The notes under the pieces: generated by a model
The model's database searches: none
Seen by the model: the letters and a program-made list of their open reading frames with translations, nothing else
Told to the model about the DNA's origin: nothing
In this document: one piece after another, positions 34,488 to 48,000 of the stretch
How the letters are laid out: every line of letters starts with the position of its first letter
Numbering within the stretch: position 1 is the first letter of the stretch
NCBI GenBank assembly: GCA_009760855.2
Contig: WPIO01000118.1
Span: 186,001 to 250,000 of the forward strand
DNA: 64,000 nt
Direction: 5' to 3'
Source: Cristatella mucedo
Taxonomy: Eukaryota > Bryozoa > Phylactolaemata > Cristatellidae
Translations under genes and position numbers: made by a program

Positions 34488-34745
34488 CGAAGTAATAATA
34501 ATAATAATACACTTGTTAAAACGCCCTCAGAGAACTCACTGTCTTTCTAGGCGCTCTACATTTGCTGCAAAGGAAACATGATCGAGTGGTGAGTGGAAAT
34601 TACATGCTTGATAAACAACATGAATAACATGGTTAGGGTTGACATGCACAGGGTTAGCATGTAAGTGTGGTTAGTGGCAGCATGTAACAGTGTCAGCACG
34701 CATAAGTACATAAAGGACGAATCCCAGGGACCCGGTAAATGCGGT
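34488..34745 (-). mobile_element. L2 lineage A, 3' end, inverted to its neighbour
   Basis: (TAA)n tail at 34490-34507 followed by the reversed 3' UTR. It sits about 45 bases from the plus-strand copy ending near 34445. Confidence 0.85.
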
Positions 34746-34749
34746 GTGA

Positions 34750-36375
34750 TGTGTACCTAGCCGCCAGTCGACGGCACATCTGCAACTGGTCTTGCTGCAA
34801 AGATTGTTGTTGTTAGCTAATATTTCAACTCCGACCATGAGCAGCCACGGTGGTCGGATCCAAGGACTCTCTCTGAGCACCATGCTTACTATGGGTTAGG
34901 CGAAAAAATACCGACCCGGTTTTCTACCGGAATACCATGAAAGGGCTGATGGGTCGAAGCCAACTACATAAAGCCGCTTCTGAGTCATCGTGGTTGAATT
35001 CGAGGCTTCAGAGCTCGAGGCGCCGTATTAATGGTGGGCTAACTCGTGACCCTGGCGGCTAGCGGCCTGCGGAATTGTCGGTTGGTTGGCAGCTTGCAAG
35101 GCATAATCACAGGGTGGCTCAATGCCAACTTGAGCTCAAGGCCGATAACTAAGCCAGGGCGCCCATATTGCCACCGGCATCAACTACCCATTTCGCTTGA
35201 GGTCGAAGCAAAGAGGGCGAGAGGGCACTTGAGTGCACGCGAGATAGCTCGTTAACCGTAATATAGTCGTAATACATTGAGCTCCATGTTTGAGGAGATT
35301 TGAGTCGTCAGGCAAGGCCTTAGCCGGCAGGTACATATAGAGAGGAACTTGACCTGACTTGAGCCTTGATAGACATGACACGAGGTCCAGGATTTTTTTT
35401 ATAGAAATCTGCACGGAAAAACTATTTAGCCCGTCAATAAATTCTTTATTTAAATAGTAGTGCTATTTTAACTATTCAATTCGTGTTATTTTAGCTACTT
35501 CCTTTAGTTGCTAGTTTAATTCCTAAACATGTAGGAAAGCCTATAGCTCAGTGACAACGGCTTGGCACACAGTGGCCTCACTCAACCCAGTAAAAAGAAA
35601 TTCGCACCCCCAGTTTGGAAAAGGTTGAATCAGCTAGTCTAAGGTAGGCCCATTTTCACTTATGTACAAATAATTATCTATTCAGCAACTCTTAAAATGT
35701 GACAACCTTGAAACAAACGATAGCCCCCTCAGGCAACCACAAGCACAGCCTCTAAGGAAACCGCCAGCGAGTTAGCTCGAGAAGCCTTTCTGACCCATCT
35801 AAACAAAAAGTGAATGCCACTCCAGAGCAGCACCTTGAATCTGGGCCCGTCCTCAACACTCCTATAGGGCTGTCACGTTTCAAATTTATATGCAGGAATC
35901 TCACTTAGTAAATTCTTAAACTTGCGAGCCTACATTCCACAAACACACGCCAAAAACAGATTTCGATGCTTAGTTGCTGTTGAGGCATAAAATAACTGAA
36001 GTATCGAAGCATTTCATAAAATAAGGCTGCTGTTTTGCCTAACTGACTTCGAATTGCATTTAGTAAGTGTGCTATTCGGCTCGAGTAGCTAGTGGTTGCT
36101 GAAAGCAAGCATGTCGCAGGTCATGGCCCATCGACGACCTGTGATTGTATATTAATAAAGAACTCTTTTGATAGCATCTTAAAATAATTATTTTTAGGAA
36201 CTCCATAATGGTTAGAAAAGGAAGCATTTCAGATAAGTACAAATAGCATATAATTAAATTAATAAGTTTCGGCACACATTAAGAAGGCACGTAGACAATA
36301 TTGCTGTCAGTAGGACTTCGTGACGACGGTCAGTATGGCAAGTTCCCGGCTTTAAGTAAGAAGCATTTGGTATGT
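34750..36375. other. Unassigned intergenic stretch
   Basis: No gene, tRNA or repeat family recognised. Confidence 0.5.
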
Positions 36376-36379
36376 CTCA

Positions 36380-36680
36380 GCGATTCGTCCTTCGTGAATG
36401 TGCACCTGCTTACCTGCTCGTGCCTGCTGCTTAGTGTGCCTGCTGCTTAGTGCTGCCTGGAGGATGTGACCACCAAATATTTGGTAATGCTTTACATGCA
36501 GCATCTGCAAAGTGCCTAGACGGGATTCAGCTATCTGAGGGCGCTATACAAATTTATTAAGGAATCGAAGGCATGGTCTCCAAAAGATTTGAGGTTGATT
36601 AGAAGCACAGCTAAAATCCCCAGAGGGTCACGGGAGTGGTAATGCAGGGTTAAGGAATAAGTAGTTCAGATTGGTTAGCC
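36380..36680 (+). mobile_element. L2 variant 3' end (36380-36562) with an adjoining lineage A scrap
   Basis: GGTAATGCTTTACATGCAGC, CAAAGTGCCTAGACGGGATT and GGGCGCTATACAAATTTATT match the 3' end of the variant at 28.2 kb. Sequence after 36570 (TCTCCAAAAGATTTGAGG) is an opposite-strand lineage A scrap. Confidence 0.7.
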
Positions 36681-37134
36681 GGAGAAAGAGAATTGCACTG
36701 ATTCAATTGTGTCCACAAGTCCTCAACTCGAAGTACAATCCCTCTGCGTAACACCATTTTCCAATTATCAATATGTAATAATGTATTGGTCCTCTGACAC
36801 GGTTGAGTGCAACATATGAGTGCAAAGGCGAATTACTTAAAGGTCCTCGAAAGATTGGGCTCTAATAGTGCTTTGTATAGGATTAAACTGTTCACTGCAT
36901 GGCCGAATACACGACAAAGATGACAATGAAAAACCGTCATCTTGACCACTTGATGACCCAAATAAAAGCCAAAACATAAAAAACCTCCGATAGGCGATAA
37001 AAAACCACGGCCGACTTCATTATCCTTCACTATGTAGTTAATTCGGTGTGATGGCTACGAGATTAATACAATGTTATAGAGCACATGATGTCAAACCTGA
37101 AACACAATGGAGATGACATCGGGCGAATTGCAGT

Positions 37135-37140
37135 TTTATT
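37135..37140 (-). promoter_or_regulatory. Candidate poly(A) signal of the AMPK beta gene
   Basis: AATAAA on the minus strand, about 670 bases after the stop codon. Chosen as the most plausible signal noticed there; an earlier variant site may also be used. Confidence 0.4.
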
Positions 37141-37807
37141 CGATCACTGGGGAAAGCATGCAGGAGAGAGCATAGCTTGCACAATGAAGGCTGTATACAG
37201 GGACATATGCTAAAGTATCAAGGGACTCAGTTCCTGTTGTCATGGCAGCACATTATTGCCTGACCACTAATCCTTCAATACGGCTGTGATATCACTAAGC
37301 GACCTCTCGGCACTCCTATCTTACCGGAATAGAGTAGCCAGTCAGTCTAAAACAAGGTGGCAGGCTTTTGATGTGCGATCGCCACCATAGACGAGGCGGG
37401 GAGAGGGGGAAGATCAACAAGGCCGGTTCCACAGTGGCACGCTCAGTGAAGAGAGTGCAGCGTGCACATGTCCCTACCCTCTCCTCCCGGGGTCCGCTGG
37501 CACGCGGTTGTAATCACAGACAAGGTGGCAGTTAGGCAGACGTCATTAATTGACATGCCTAATGACATGTCGCCGAAGCCTCTTTTTATACTTCTTTACT
37601 GTCTACTGGACCGTGCATTACAGCCACCTCAATCCCGAGCATGGTCGCCCTAGTTCTAGACAACCAGTTCCGTAAACGACAGCATCTACAGCAGAGTGCA
37701 GCAGATAGTTTGTCGTGAGACTCAGGATCAGCTAAGCGAGGCTGGCAGGTCCGATTCTACAGAGTGTTCCAGTCTATCACGGTGAGGCTCGCCAGGTGAC
37801 AGCAGGT

Positions 37808-37891
37808 TTAAGAATCGATCGGCTTGTAAAGCAGGGTTGTCACATACTTCTTCTTGTATCGACAAGTAGAACTTAGCACCATGACACCATC
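37808..37891 (-). CDS. PRKAB: AMPK beta exon 7 (last)
   Basis: The acceptor is TTTTTCTAG|GAT. Its 27 codons read [20 protein letters not shown] then LYKPIDS and TAA at 37810-37808. This is the conserved C-terminal strand that packs on the alpha and gamma subunits. It lies 6.8 kb from exon 6 and in a different frame from the longest open frame here, so single-frame gene finding would miss it. Confidence 0.95.
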   Translation of the reverse strand, partial: DGVMVLSSTCRYKKKYVTTLLYKPIDS

Positions 37892-40800
37892 CTAGAAAAA
37901 AAATGGAACACATTGCTAAGTATACAATGAGACAAAAATCCTGTCGAACTAGGCTGATAGTGGAAGCACTGAATGATTGGATTCAGTGAAGTCAGCATCT
38001 GCACCTACAATTGGATGTACAATATGGACCATGAGTATTTATGCAGGCTAGATGGTCGTCGGACAACTAGCTCAATATCGTGCTGATAAATAAAGCTGCC
38101 ACCCAACACTCGACGAGCTCACGGAATGCCGATGTTTTACTGCACCATAACATAAACATATTGGCCATTTTAACAGGAATGTGTGATGCACTTCTTCAGT
38201 ACCTGCACGGGAAAATGCCAGGAATGCGATGGAATTCTTCAGCGCCAGCACAGGAAAAAGAACCCAGGACCACGATTCCACCATATACTTCACAGTGTGC
38301 TTCAGCCAGTCATCTCCGGATTCTTCACATTTTCTTAGGCTTACTCAAACACAGTTTGGTGTCTCAAAAATTGAAATTCTCTTTTGTCTGTCCCATAAAC
38401 CGAGCACCAATCTCCAGGAGTCTAGTGCGCATGACGTTTGGCAAAATACAGCCTTTCAGCTTTATGCTACGTACTCAGCCAGGACACTTTCTTGGCTACT
38501 TAATGACGTCAGATATTCTTTACTGCCTTAAATCTAGGCCGAACCGCATCCCTGCTCATTTTGGTCCCATAACGGCTCCTAGTGACTGCTCTAGCTCGGT
38601 CAAGCTGCACATCTCATCGCCCAGTGCAGCTGTCTTTAACAGACAGTTCTGAAGACTTAACTTCTTGTTCTCATGGCCTAAGCAGCAACTGCTGGCCATG
38701 GAGCCCTTGTACATAGCCAGATCATACCGGACACGATCAGGCTAAACAAGTACACAAACGATCCTCCTATTTCTCCAGCTCTGTTTGTGAAGGACTAGCA
38801 GACTATCTTATGCAAAGTCGTGTTGCTCCCTGGATTTCGGCATACTGGCAGTGTTACTGGTTGGAGCCCGACTTACAAGAAATGGTGAATAAAACAGGCC
38901 AGAAGGTCGTGATAATCTTGCACACTGCCACAGATCGCATGTCACAGAAAAAACTAGCATGCCAGTCTTCTTCAAGGCATACTTCTGAAAAGATTATATG
39001 TGGCCCTAACTTGGTCAATTTGGTCTATTTCTGTACACATACCTCATTGTACCATGCATATATGCTTCTAAAAGGTGAGATCCATCTTTTCCTTACTAAG
39101 GACGTCACTCTCGATCCGTTGAGCTACTTGTAGCCGCCAATAGCATCGGGATATGGCCTCTCAAATGCGTAAATATTTATGGCTTCGGGTGAATGTCAAT
39201 ACAGTTAGTGATAAGTGATCTCTTGCTAGGCATTTTGTGCATGCTGAAAAGGATGCATGTCAATTGGTCAGTGATTACATGCACAGCTTCAGCATGCATA
39301 AGCTCGAAAAGGATTACTCCTGTGGACGGAGCAAATACTGCGAAGAACAGGTCGGATTTGCTTTTTTTTAATGCTGTCAAGCCAAGGGATGTCACGACGT
39401 CGGCCGGAAGTTAGTTGCAGACTTCTGGAGTATAAAACTGAAGGCACGCCTCCCAAAAATTTGAGGCTGGTTAGAGACAGAGCTAAGCTACTAGAGTCAG
39501 AGGCAGTTTTACGATGCAAAGCCTGATTAAGAAGTATTTCCATACCTCCTCCGATAGGTAGGCTGGAGCAAGAGAACGAAGGAACCTAAAAGTGGGTGAC
39601 ATAACCTTGGGTAGTCGATACGCTGCTTGATGGGCAGTCAGCAAAAGTCGGTAAGAAGTGGTGTAGCGTGACACTTGCGGTAGGCCAGAGCAAGAGAACG
39701 AAGGAGCCTAAAAGTGTGGGCTGGGCCATGCCCGGTGACTATGCACAATTGATAACGAATGGGGCACGGGTAATGTGATCCTATTAGCACCGAATTCCAC
39801 ACTATCTGGCTGTCAGCCGACCTGAGCTGACGCTATCCTCTCATCTCTCTTCCTTCCTGCTCCGGAGAAGCCAATACGACGGCTACGACTAGCTAACACC
39901 AGTATGTATGCTGTCCGCCTGCCAGCATCTAATACAGCCGTCGTCGTTATTCACAACCCATACACTGGGGTGGGGGGCTTTATTCATCATTTCTTTGTAG
40001 TGGACCCCACAAAAGTGAGTCGCAGAACCTTAAAGTAGTCGATGCTGCTTGATAAGGAGGTAGTAAAGGTCGGTAAGAAGTGGTGCAATATGATACTTGT
40101 GACGTTCACAAAGAATTCGTCAAGCGAATCAATGAGGTAAAATCTTCACTTGCTACGACGATGGCCATAATACCACCTCAACTAAGAACCTTGATTCTAA
40201 CAGCTAACCTGGCATGCCTACTGTAATTCGGTCAGACAGTCGAGCAAGGCATCGGGGAAAAAATACAAATACTAGTAATAATAGGTACCAAAATCATAAC
40301 CTCCAGAAATTACACCTAGCCGTGAAGTTGGTTCGAAAATACAGACGTCGAAAGCTCCATAAGGGCACACGAGTCGTAAACCCTTAGTGAATCAGACCAT
40401 GGTAATGGACACCTTGCATCTGATATATCGAATATTTTCAGTCATTGAAAAGAGGTTTCGTACCGACTGCATGTCAATCAGTTGTTCGGCCAGCCATCCC
40501 AACAAAGCCTGGTCGTGTTGCACAGGCACTCTCCTATCGCGGATCCGTATCTCTTCTTCGACTGCCGTCTAAAATCCTTGATTTTTTAGTCACAGATCGC
40601 CTTATATAAAAAACATACACTTGACAAAGCACTTCCGTCAGATTTATAAGAACTCCATTCAAGCGAGCCGGTTCTGCTGGGCATTCTTAAGAACGTGCTT
40701 GCATCCACGTCCGGTCAAACCATGTATGGATTATTTCACTGGTTTCTTGACCTCTTGGGGCTGCTTTTGACATTGACCATGCGATACTGATAGCAGGCTG

Positions 40801-43800
40801 ACCTCCACTGTTGAGCTCCATGGCCCAGTGTACAACCGTGTCAGATTGTAGCTCGTGGAAAGACCTCACACTGTTCCCTCTAGCAGCAAATAGCTGCCAG
40901 GTGACATGAGGTACCCCTCAGAATCCATACTGGGCCCACTAGTTTCGACTGACACTACTCTTCTGGAGACGATCATGCGATCGCACGGTACCAAATATCA
41001 TTTCTATGCCGACTACAAGCAGCTCTATTGCTTTTCAGCCCACTGATTTGATCGCAAATTGGAATAACCCGTCTCTCTGATTCATTCATGGAGGTCATAT
41101 AATTTCCCAAAACTAAATGATAAAAAACATGCCACCTATAACCTTAATATGTTTGTTGACACTGATCATGCTGCCATTAACCATTCGATCAGGCTTTCTT
41201 TTCGGTATTATTCATTATTGAATTGAATTATGTAAAGTGCCCAGAAAAAGATCAAGTTCTCTAAAGATGATATACAAATGTATTATTATTATTATTACAA
41301 AACTGAACATGGGCCGGCAAATTTGAGCGCCAAGGTCTGGTATTCGACTGCAAAGATGACTCATAATTGCGTCTAGAGACTGTTCACGAACTCAGGGCAT
41401 AGTTTTAAATTATGCTCCATCTCCTGCTAACATTCTGTTAATATGTCGTCAAGTGTAAAGTAAGGCCATTATTATTTTTAAAACCTACCAGAGCCTAACA
41501 CATATGCTGCCATACGAAAATTGGCTTTGGTTGCTACAATGACTCATTCGGATAACCCATAACCCGGGAGGCTTCCATCAACTGGTCAGGGCAAGGTCGA
41601 GTCGAAGCGACGAGTTACCTGGAGCCCACTGAGGCCTCGGAAGACTCCTTTGAACAGGCCGAACAACTCGTTGACCAACAATGCGACTTCAAATCAATCA
41701 CCTCGTTGCTCAAAGAGTGAATTCAGTTCAAAACGCTTCTTTCGGCCTATAGGTATCGCATGGGTAAGCATCTCTTCTATGCTGCTGGCTTGGCACAGGA
41801 CTCCAAAAGATATGGGATCCGTCAGACAGCAGTCCAAGACAACCTCATCGCGATGGTGCTAGATAGGTCGTTTATCTCTAGGGCTGATGTGCTCGGCAAT
41901 TCTTTGCCTGAGCATATGCAGCAAGTTAGCTCCGTGCAGACCTTCCCCAGAGAGCTTACAGACATGCCACTTCCTCGTTACACACGAGTCCTGTGGCTTG
42001 ATTTGACGGCAGCAATCGAGGGCTTGCACATCCACAAATGCCATCAGTTCAGATCGATTCTCAATCGTTCAAGTAGGACATCATGGTCAATGGTGTCGAA
42101 GGCAGCTGATAGATCTAGCAGAGCTAGGGCAGTGACATTCTGTTGCCACATAGAATCCCATTGTTAACACGGAGGAGAGCAGTTTCAGTGGAGTGCTTTG
42201 ACAAAAAAGGAAGGGAGACTGGGCGATCGTTTGCGAGAACCTCTGTATCTAATCCAGGCTTTTTTAAGTATCGGTCAAACGATTTCCGATTTGAAAGAGT
42301 TGGGTACGACCCCTTTTTCCAAAGAAGCATTAGCAGTCTCGGTTATGGCACGGCTAAGTTGGTCTGCCAGTGAAGACCACAGAGTTGGTGGTATAGGGTC
42401 TTCAGGAGACGAGCTCTTTTTACTAGACCTTATTAAGGTAGCCACATTGCATGCAGAAACCTCGGAAAACCTTTTAAGGAAGGTCACAGGTTATGATTCC
42501 ACAACTGCTTTACTCGGAGGGGGCATGAAAGTGCACACTACGGAGGCACGAAAGTGCACACTTTTTTCAGTGAAGGCTGAAAACTTTTCGGCTGAGCCGT
42601 TAATATCTGGGGAGTCAGACCACTCAGCATTTACTGTCTTATAAATCTGTTTAGGGTCCGACTGGCAGGAATTCAGTTTTCGAGTGAAAAAAGAAGCCCT
42701 GGCTTTTTTAAGCTTCCGGGTGTGAACTCTAAGGAAGTCTTTGAAATTGACTAGATCTGCATCAGACCCGGACTTCTTAAACGACGTTCAAGCCTGTGCC
42801 TAACACGGCGCATGTTTTGAGGTTTTTTTGTAAATTGAAAGGAATCTCCACAACTCTGTACACGGATAGAATGAACGGGAGCATGCTTGTCAATAGCACT
42901 CCTAAGTGTCATGTTCACTGCATCAGTGAGGGTATCGAGGCTGTCGGTCGAGTCTGGGTGCAGATCAAGAAGACCTGCACCACAAACAGATTTCAAAAAT
43001 GTGTCTGTGTCAATACTTTTTTAAGTTACGTTGCTGGATAAGTTCGACATCACCCTGCAAGTACAAGGGAGCAGGAACGGTAAACGAGACTGAACAATGA
43101 TCTGAGAGGGTCACCACAAGGTCAGTGGGGAAGACATCCTTAGTGATCACGAGATCTAGAATATGGCCACCGACATTGGTGGTACGATTAACGTGTTGGA
43201 CCAAACCAAGTTCTCCAGACAGTCAAGAAATGAGCGGACCTGGCTGTTGATAGGGTTGTCAACGTGAATATTGAAGTCTCCAGAAATCAGTAACGACCTG
43301 TCAAACACAAATATTTTAGCAAGGAACTCCAAAAACTCCCCTATAAACGAGTTTAGACAGCCAGAAGGAGGTCGGTTTTTAGCGAGCGGACATTTAGTAG
43401 GTGGAATTTAAGAGGCTGTCCAACAATTGTACACCCTTAGCTGCATGCTTAGGCTCATTGTCGTGTTCAAAAAAAATTATCTCACGAAGGATCGATCATT
43501 CCAGTACCATTCTGGAGTAGTTATGAAATAAGGGTCTGGCATCATGATGCCATGTATCCGACGTAGAAGTAGCCTAGACCATGACCACTTTGCCACCAAA
43601 TTTCTTCCTAAATTAATGTCTACAAAAGGCAATTATCAATGAAACTTTAATAGAGCAACAACACAGCTCTGCATACATCTTCAGTTACCAAAATGGCCAA
43701 TTTACTCTAATCACTCCATTCGGTTGTGCTCCAGTCCTCGTGGGTCCAGTGTGCTCTCTCCCTAGCACACTCCAAACGAGTCAGTCGATGCTTGACATGC

Positions 43801-44491
43801 AGAAGTGGCTTCTTTTTGCATTCCAAGCAAACATACTGTGTTCATCTAGTCGGTGCCTAATCGCATGCCTACCAATTAGCCTTCGTAGTAGCAGTCTGCA
43901 GGCTTTGAGCATGAACCCTCGCAGGGGTGAAATGATATGTAAAGGTTTGCTCTGTATCAATCTGTTCTGTCGGATGTAGTGAAATGTGGGCGGTCGGGTC
44001 TCGTCGAGTTATTGATGATACCTGTCGTGGCCATCTTCCTAAGGTTTCGCCTCGCCGAATTACCACCAATTCACAATTGTATAGCAACTCCGACATAACC
44101 AAGTCCCGTTAATGCACAGAGCTCACATTTGGCCCTTCGTAAAAGCAGTAAACTAGTAAGCCTTTGGCAATTCTACTAGCGACAGTGAGAAGAAATGAGC
44201 TGAACTGCGGCTGTCGTACTACTCCACATGTTTAAGTACTTCAAAAAATTGGCAATGCAGTCATTTTCAAGGTACTGTTGAATGGGGAAATTTACCATTT
44301 TAAAAAAAATATTCTCTTAGACCCATTCTCTTGTTCTTTTTCTGTTGTATACACTGGTTTATAAAAACGCCACCGTGAACGGGAGGGGGGTTAATTGGGC
44401 ACATATGTTCTTCGTGCTTCGTTTTCTTCTTCACGATCAAATGCCTATTATTCATCATAAATAAGGGGTCACAGATATTTTTGTGCGTGCT

Positions 44492-44576
<85 letters not shown>

Positions 44577-44971
44577 TGTGCACTGCAGTAATAACCACTA
44601 GAATAAACGATCACAGCAACGCCAGCACCAGTCCAACTGCTTACTAGCAACAAAAACGTACGAACAAAATGCATGGCTCACACACGTGCCAAGCAAGAAA
44701 GGTCGATCACTTACCTTGATAGATAAGGCGTACAAGTGATTCAGCATAACATGGTTAGGCTCAGGGAGTAGCGAGGGCTCCAACTGAATATGCAAAAGAA
44801 CAGCAAAGCTTATCTCTGGATTCAATATCGAATTAACAGCAGACTTCAATGTGGACAATAACAAGAAGCACTATGAGTGACACAAAGTTTAATTAATGAG
44901 AAAAATCATCGAGCTTTCAGTGCATGCAAAGACAGACCTGCACGCTCACGTGCATTCACAGACGTGAGCAG

Positions 44972-45032
<61 letters not shown>

Positions 45033-48000
45033 TGCATGCACATGCGCACACACGGGCACACATACCTGCATGCATACTCTGTCACAATCTAGAAATTTCG
45101 AGTAATTACTTTCTGAGACTCAAGCAAGCATGTGAATTACTGAAAAGCACAGTTAAATACAATGCTGCCAATTCCTGAGCAAGCACCATCCAACTACCAC
45201 ACGGCAGCCAGGAGGCAATGATGCTTTGGGCATATAATCTACTATCAACAGTCGCTTTGTGCAACATCAGAAGTCAATGACCCTTAAGCTATTCTCGTTT
45301 TCACGTAATTTTCAGGACTTTTCACGGCGAGAGTGCTTCCCTTCAATTCGAAAGAGCTTGTGGTGCAGGTGACTGACGTTGCTGGGGTTTAAGCTGTCTC
45401 CCACTCCAGCTAATACAAGGCACAGTAGCCTGCAGTAGGCGGCAGTGTGGCAAGAGACTAACAGCAAAAACTTCCAGCGCCAGGAGGATTCATACTGGCA
45501 ACCACGGAGTCCTGAATCTATCTGACCGCACGAGGTCTGACTACAGCTGGAGAGTCCCAGGCTGTGGTATTCGGGCCTGCTTACACAGGAATACATATCC
45601 AAGTTGTCTATCCATTTGTGACATCCCAAATAGACTTCCGTAACTCACTACTTGCAGGTCTGCAGATCCCTGCTGATCGTAGGATCCATGCTGATCTTAT
45701 GCGAATGCCAACTATATTGAAACTTCAAACCTTGCTAGCAAGTTCTAGTTTGGTTTCTAAGCTAATCACTCCACAGAGTCATCATTGTTACGGGTGTATA
45801 ACGACCTACTTAGGAATTCACACTTAGGTAGAGTTTCTCTGCTTGTTTTGCTCGATCTTTCGGCAGCTTTTGATACTATCGATCACTAAGTCCTTCTTGA
45901 ACACCTCTCATCTCGCCTGGGCATCACTGGCACTGCATCACAACGGTTCAGGTCATATATCAGTGGGAGAGTCCAGAGTATTGATTGTGAATGGACAAAG
46001 ATCATCCGGGGAACCATTTAAGTACAGAGGTACCTCAGGGAACTGTGCTCGGTCTGCTTCTTTTCAATGTTTAACCCCTCTCTCTTGCCGATGTAATTAC
46101 CAGGCACATTCTAAGCTTTCCCATCTATGCAGATGACACTCAGTTGTACCTTTGCTTTGATCCCTCCCAGCCTTCGAGCACCTCCAAGTCTCTCAACTCC
46201 CTTGCTTCATGTATTGATGACATTCACACACGGATGGCAGCAAACTTTCTTAAATTGAATGGTGATAAAAACCAACTAACTAGTTGTGGGCATACCAAGT
46301 GTGATTCAGAAATTGGAAAGGTTAATGCTCAAAATCGGCTCCACAAGCGTCTCTCGTGTTGAATCTACACGAAATCTAGCTGTTATGTTCAAAGTGACCA
46401 TTAGGTGACCATATCAGCTCCAGTCAACTCTGCCTACTTTCAGCTACATAACATTGCTAAAATTCGGGCTTGTTCAGACAGGGGTACCACATCTAAGTTG
46501 GTCCATGCATTTGTGACATCCCGTCTTGACTTCTGTAACTCCCTGCTGGCTGGTCTACCGGCATGTCCAATCAGGCGCTTGTATCTGATGCAAAACTCTG
46601 TAGCTAGGCTTGTCTGTCGTTACCGTCAGTTGCCACATCTCACCACTTCTCGCCAACCTGGACTGGCTCCCAGTCAAGCAACGCATCGACGTCAAGGTTC
46701 TGTCACTCACCTTTAGGTCCCTTCATTCTTTGGCACCAGCCTACCTATTAAATCTACTTCCCCAGCAGGCTAAGCATCGTATCACCAACTTTCGAAATCT
46801 AATCGTTTACCCATACCTCGTACGAACCTTAAATCCTTTGGAGACCGTGCCTTTAGTTCGTATGCTCCCAGAGCCTGGAACTCACTCCCGACTTGCATCA
46901 CGACATCCCCTAACTTGACCACATTAAAAAGAAACTAAAAATGCATCTATTTATCAGCATTTAGTGAGTCCCTGTGATTCGTCCTTCACGTGTTTATTCG
47001 TGCTTACCCTGTGAATACTGCCACTAACCATATTTCCATGCTGATCGTGTGCATGTCACCCCAAACCATGTTATGCTTGTTGTCATTGAGCATGCTACCA
47101 CTAACCATTCAATCATGCATCCTTTGCAGCAAATGTAAAGTGCCTTAAAAGAGATTTAAGTTCTCTGAGCATGCTACGTCAAATGTATTATTACTATGGT
47201 TGATGATGTTACTCGAAGTAAGTGACGTGTTGTAACTCTTAGCTGCCCTAGACTTTGATCTCACTATAGAAAACTCTCCTGCATAACACCCACTCAGTGT
47301 TTGTGGCTTTGTGGAATTACAGACAGAGATACAATAGATTGTATTACCTCTTGCTTAAGATGTCCCAGGTTCAACTCTTTAGGAAAGAATGACACATTTT
47401 TCTTTCTAGCACTAAGATATCACAGAAAGTGTACACAAATCTAGCTATACAAATCCACAATCGATTTGGCTCCATTCTTTGAGTTTATCGTTCCAAGCTG
47501 AACATTACACATTCGAAAGGTGGCATCATGAAGCTGTAAGATGACCAGGGCTGTTCAGAGTGAATCGAAACCCCGGTTTGCCAGAGCGAGGGAGGAGCAC
47601 ATAAAAATACAGCTTAATGCTCTTAGAAAACCTTACATTATCCCCTGTCATTTGGCGGCACGGCAGCAGCACTGCAGCACTGGCGAGTGCGAGGAAGTTC
47701 AACGAGAGTCTCCGCCGGGCAGGCAATCACGCGCTCTGCCAGCAGCAAGAAAGCACCACTGCGTTCGAGTACACCGACCGAGCCAGCTGTGTGCTTAGAG
47801 GCTAAACTCGAGAGAACACGTTCTATCTTGGTGCGCAATAGCTTGGCATGCAATCGACCATGGAGCAAAGATTGTCCTCAAGGTCGTCCTTCTCCTGTGA
47901 CAAAATCAAAAGCGCTCCCACCAGCATCAGCACTGTGTAGACAATGACGGTCGCTACTGGATGGTGGTCACCCCCTGTTTATACCTGTGCAAGGCCTTGA

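Noticed and set aside
37728-37913. Minus-strand 61-codon frame over the last AMPK beta exon
   Set aside because: A shadow in another frame; the true frame ends [14 protein letters not shown].
38080-38652. Plus-strand frame of 190 codons in AMPK beta intron 6
   Set aside because: No domain, no codon-bias or splice support; likely chance.
47638-47947. Overlapping frames on both strands in AMPK beta intron 5
   Set aside because: No homology or splice signals; composition effect.
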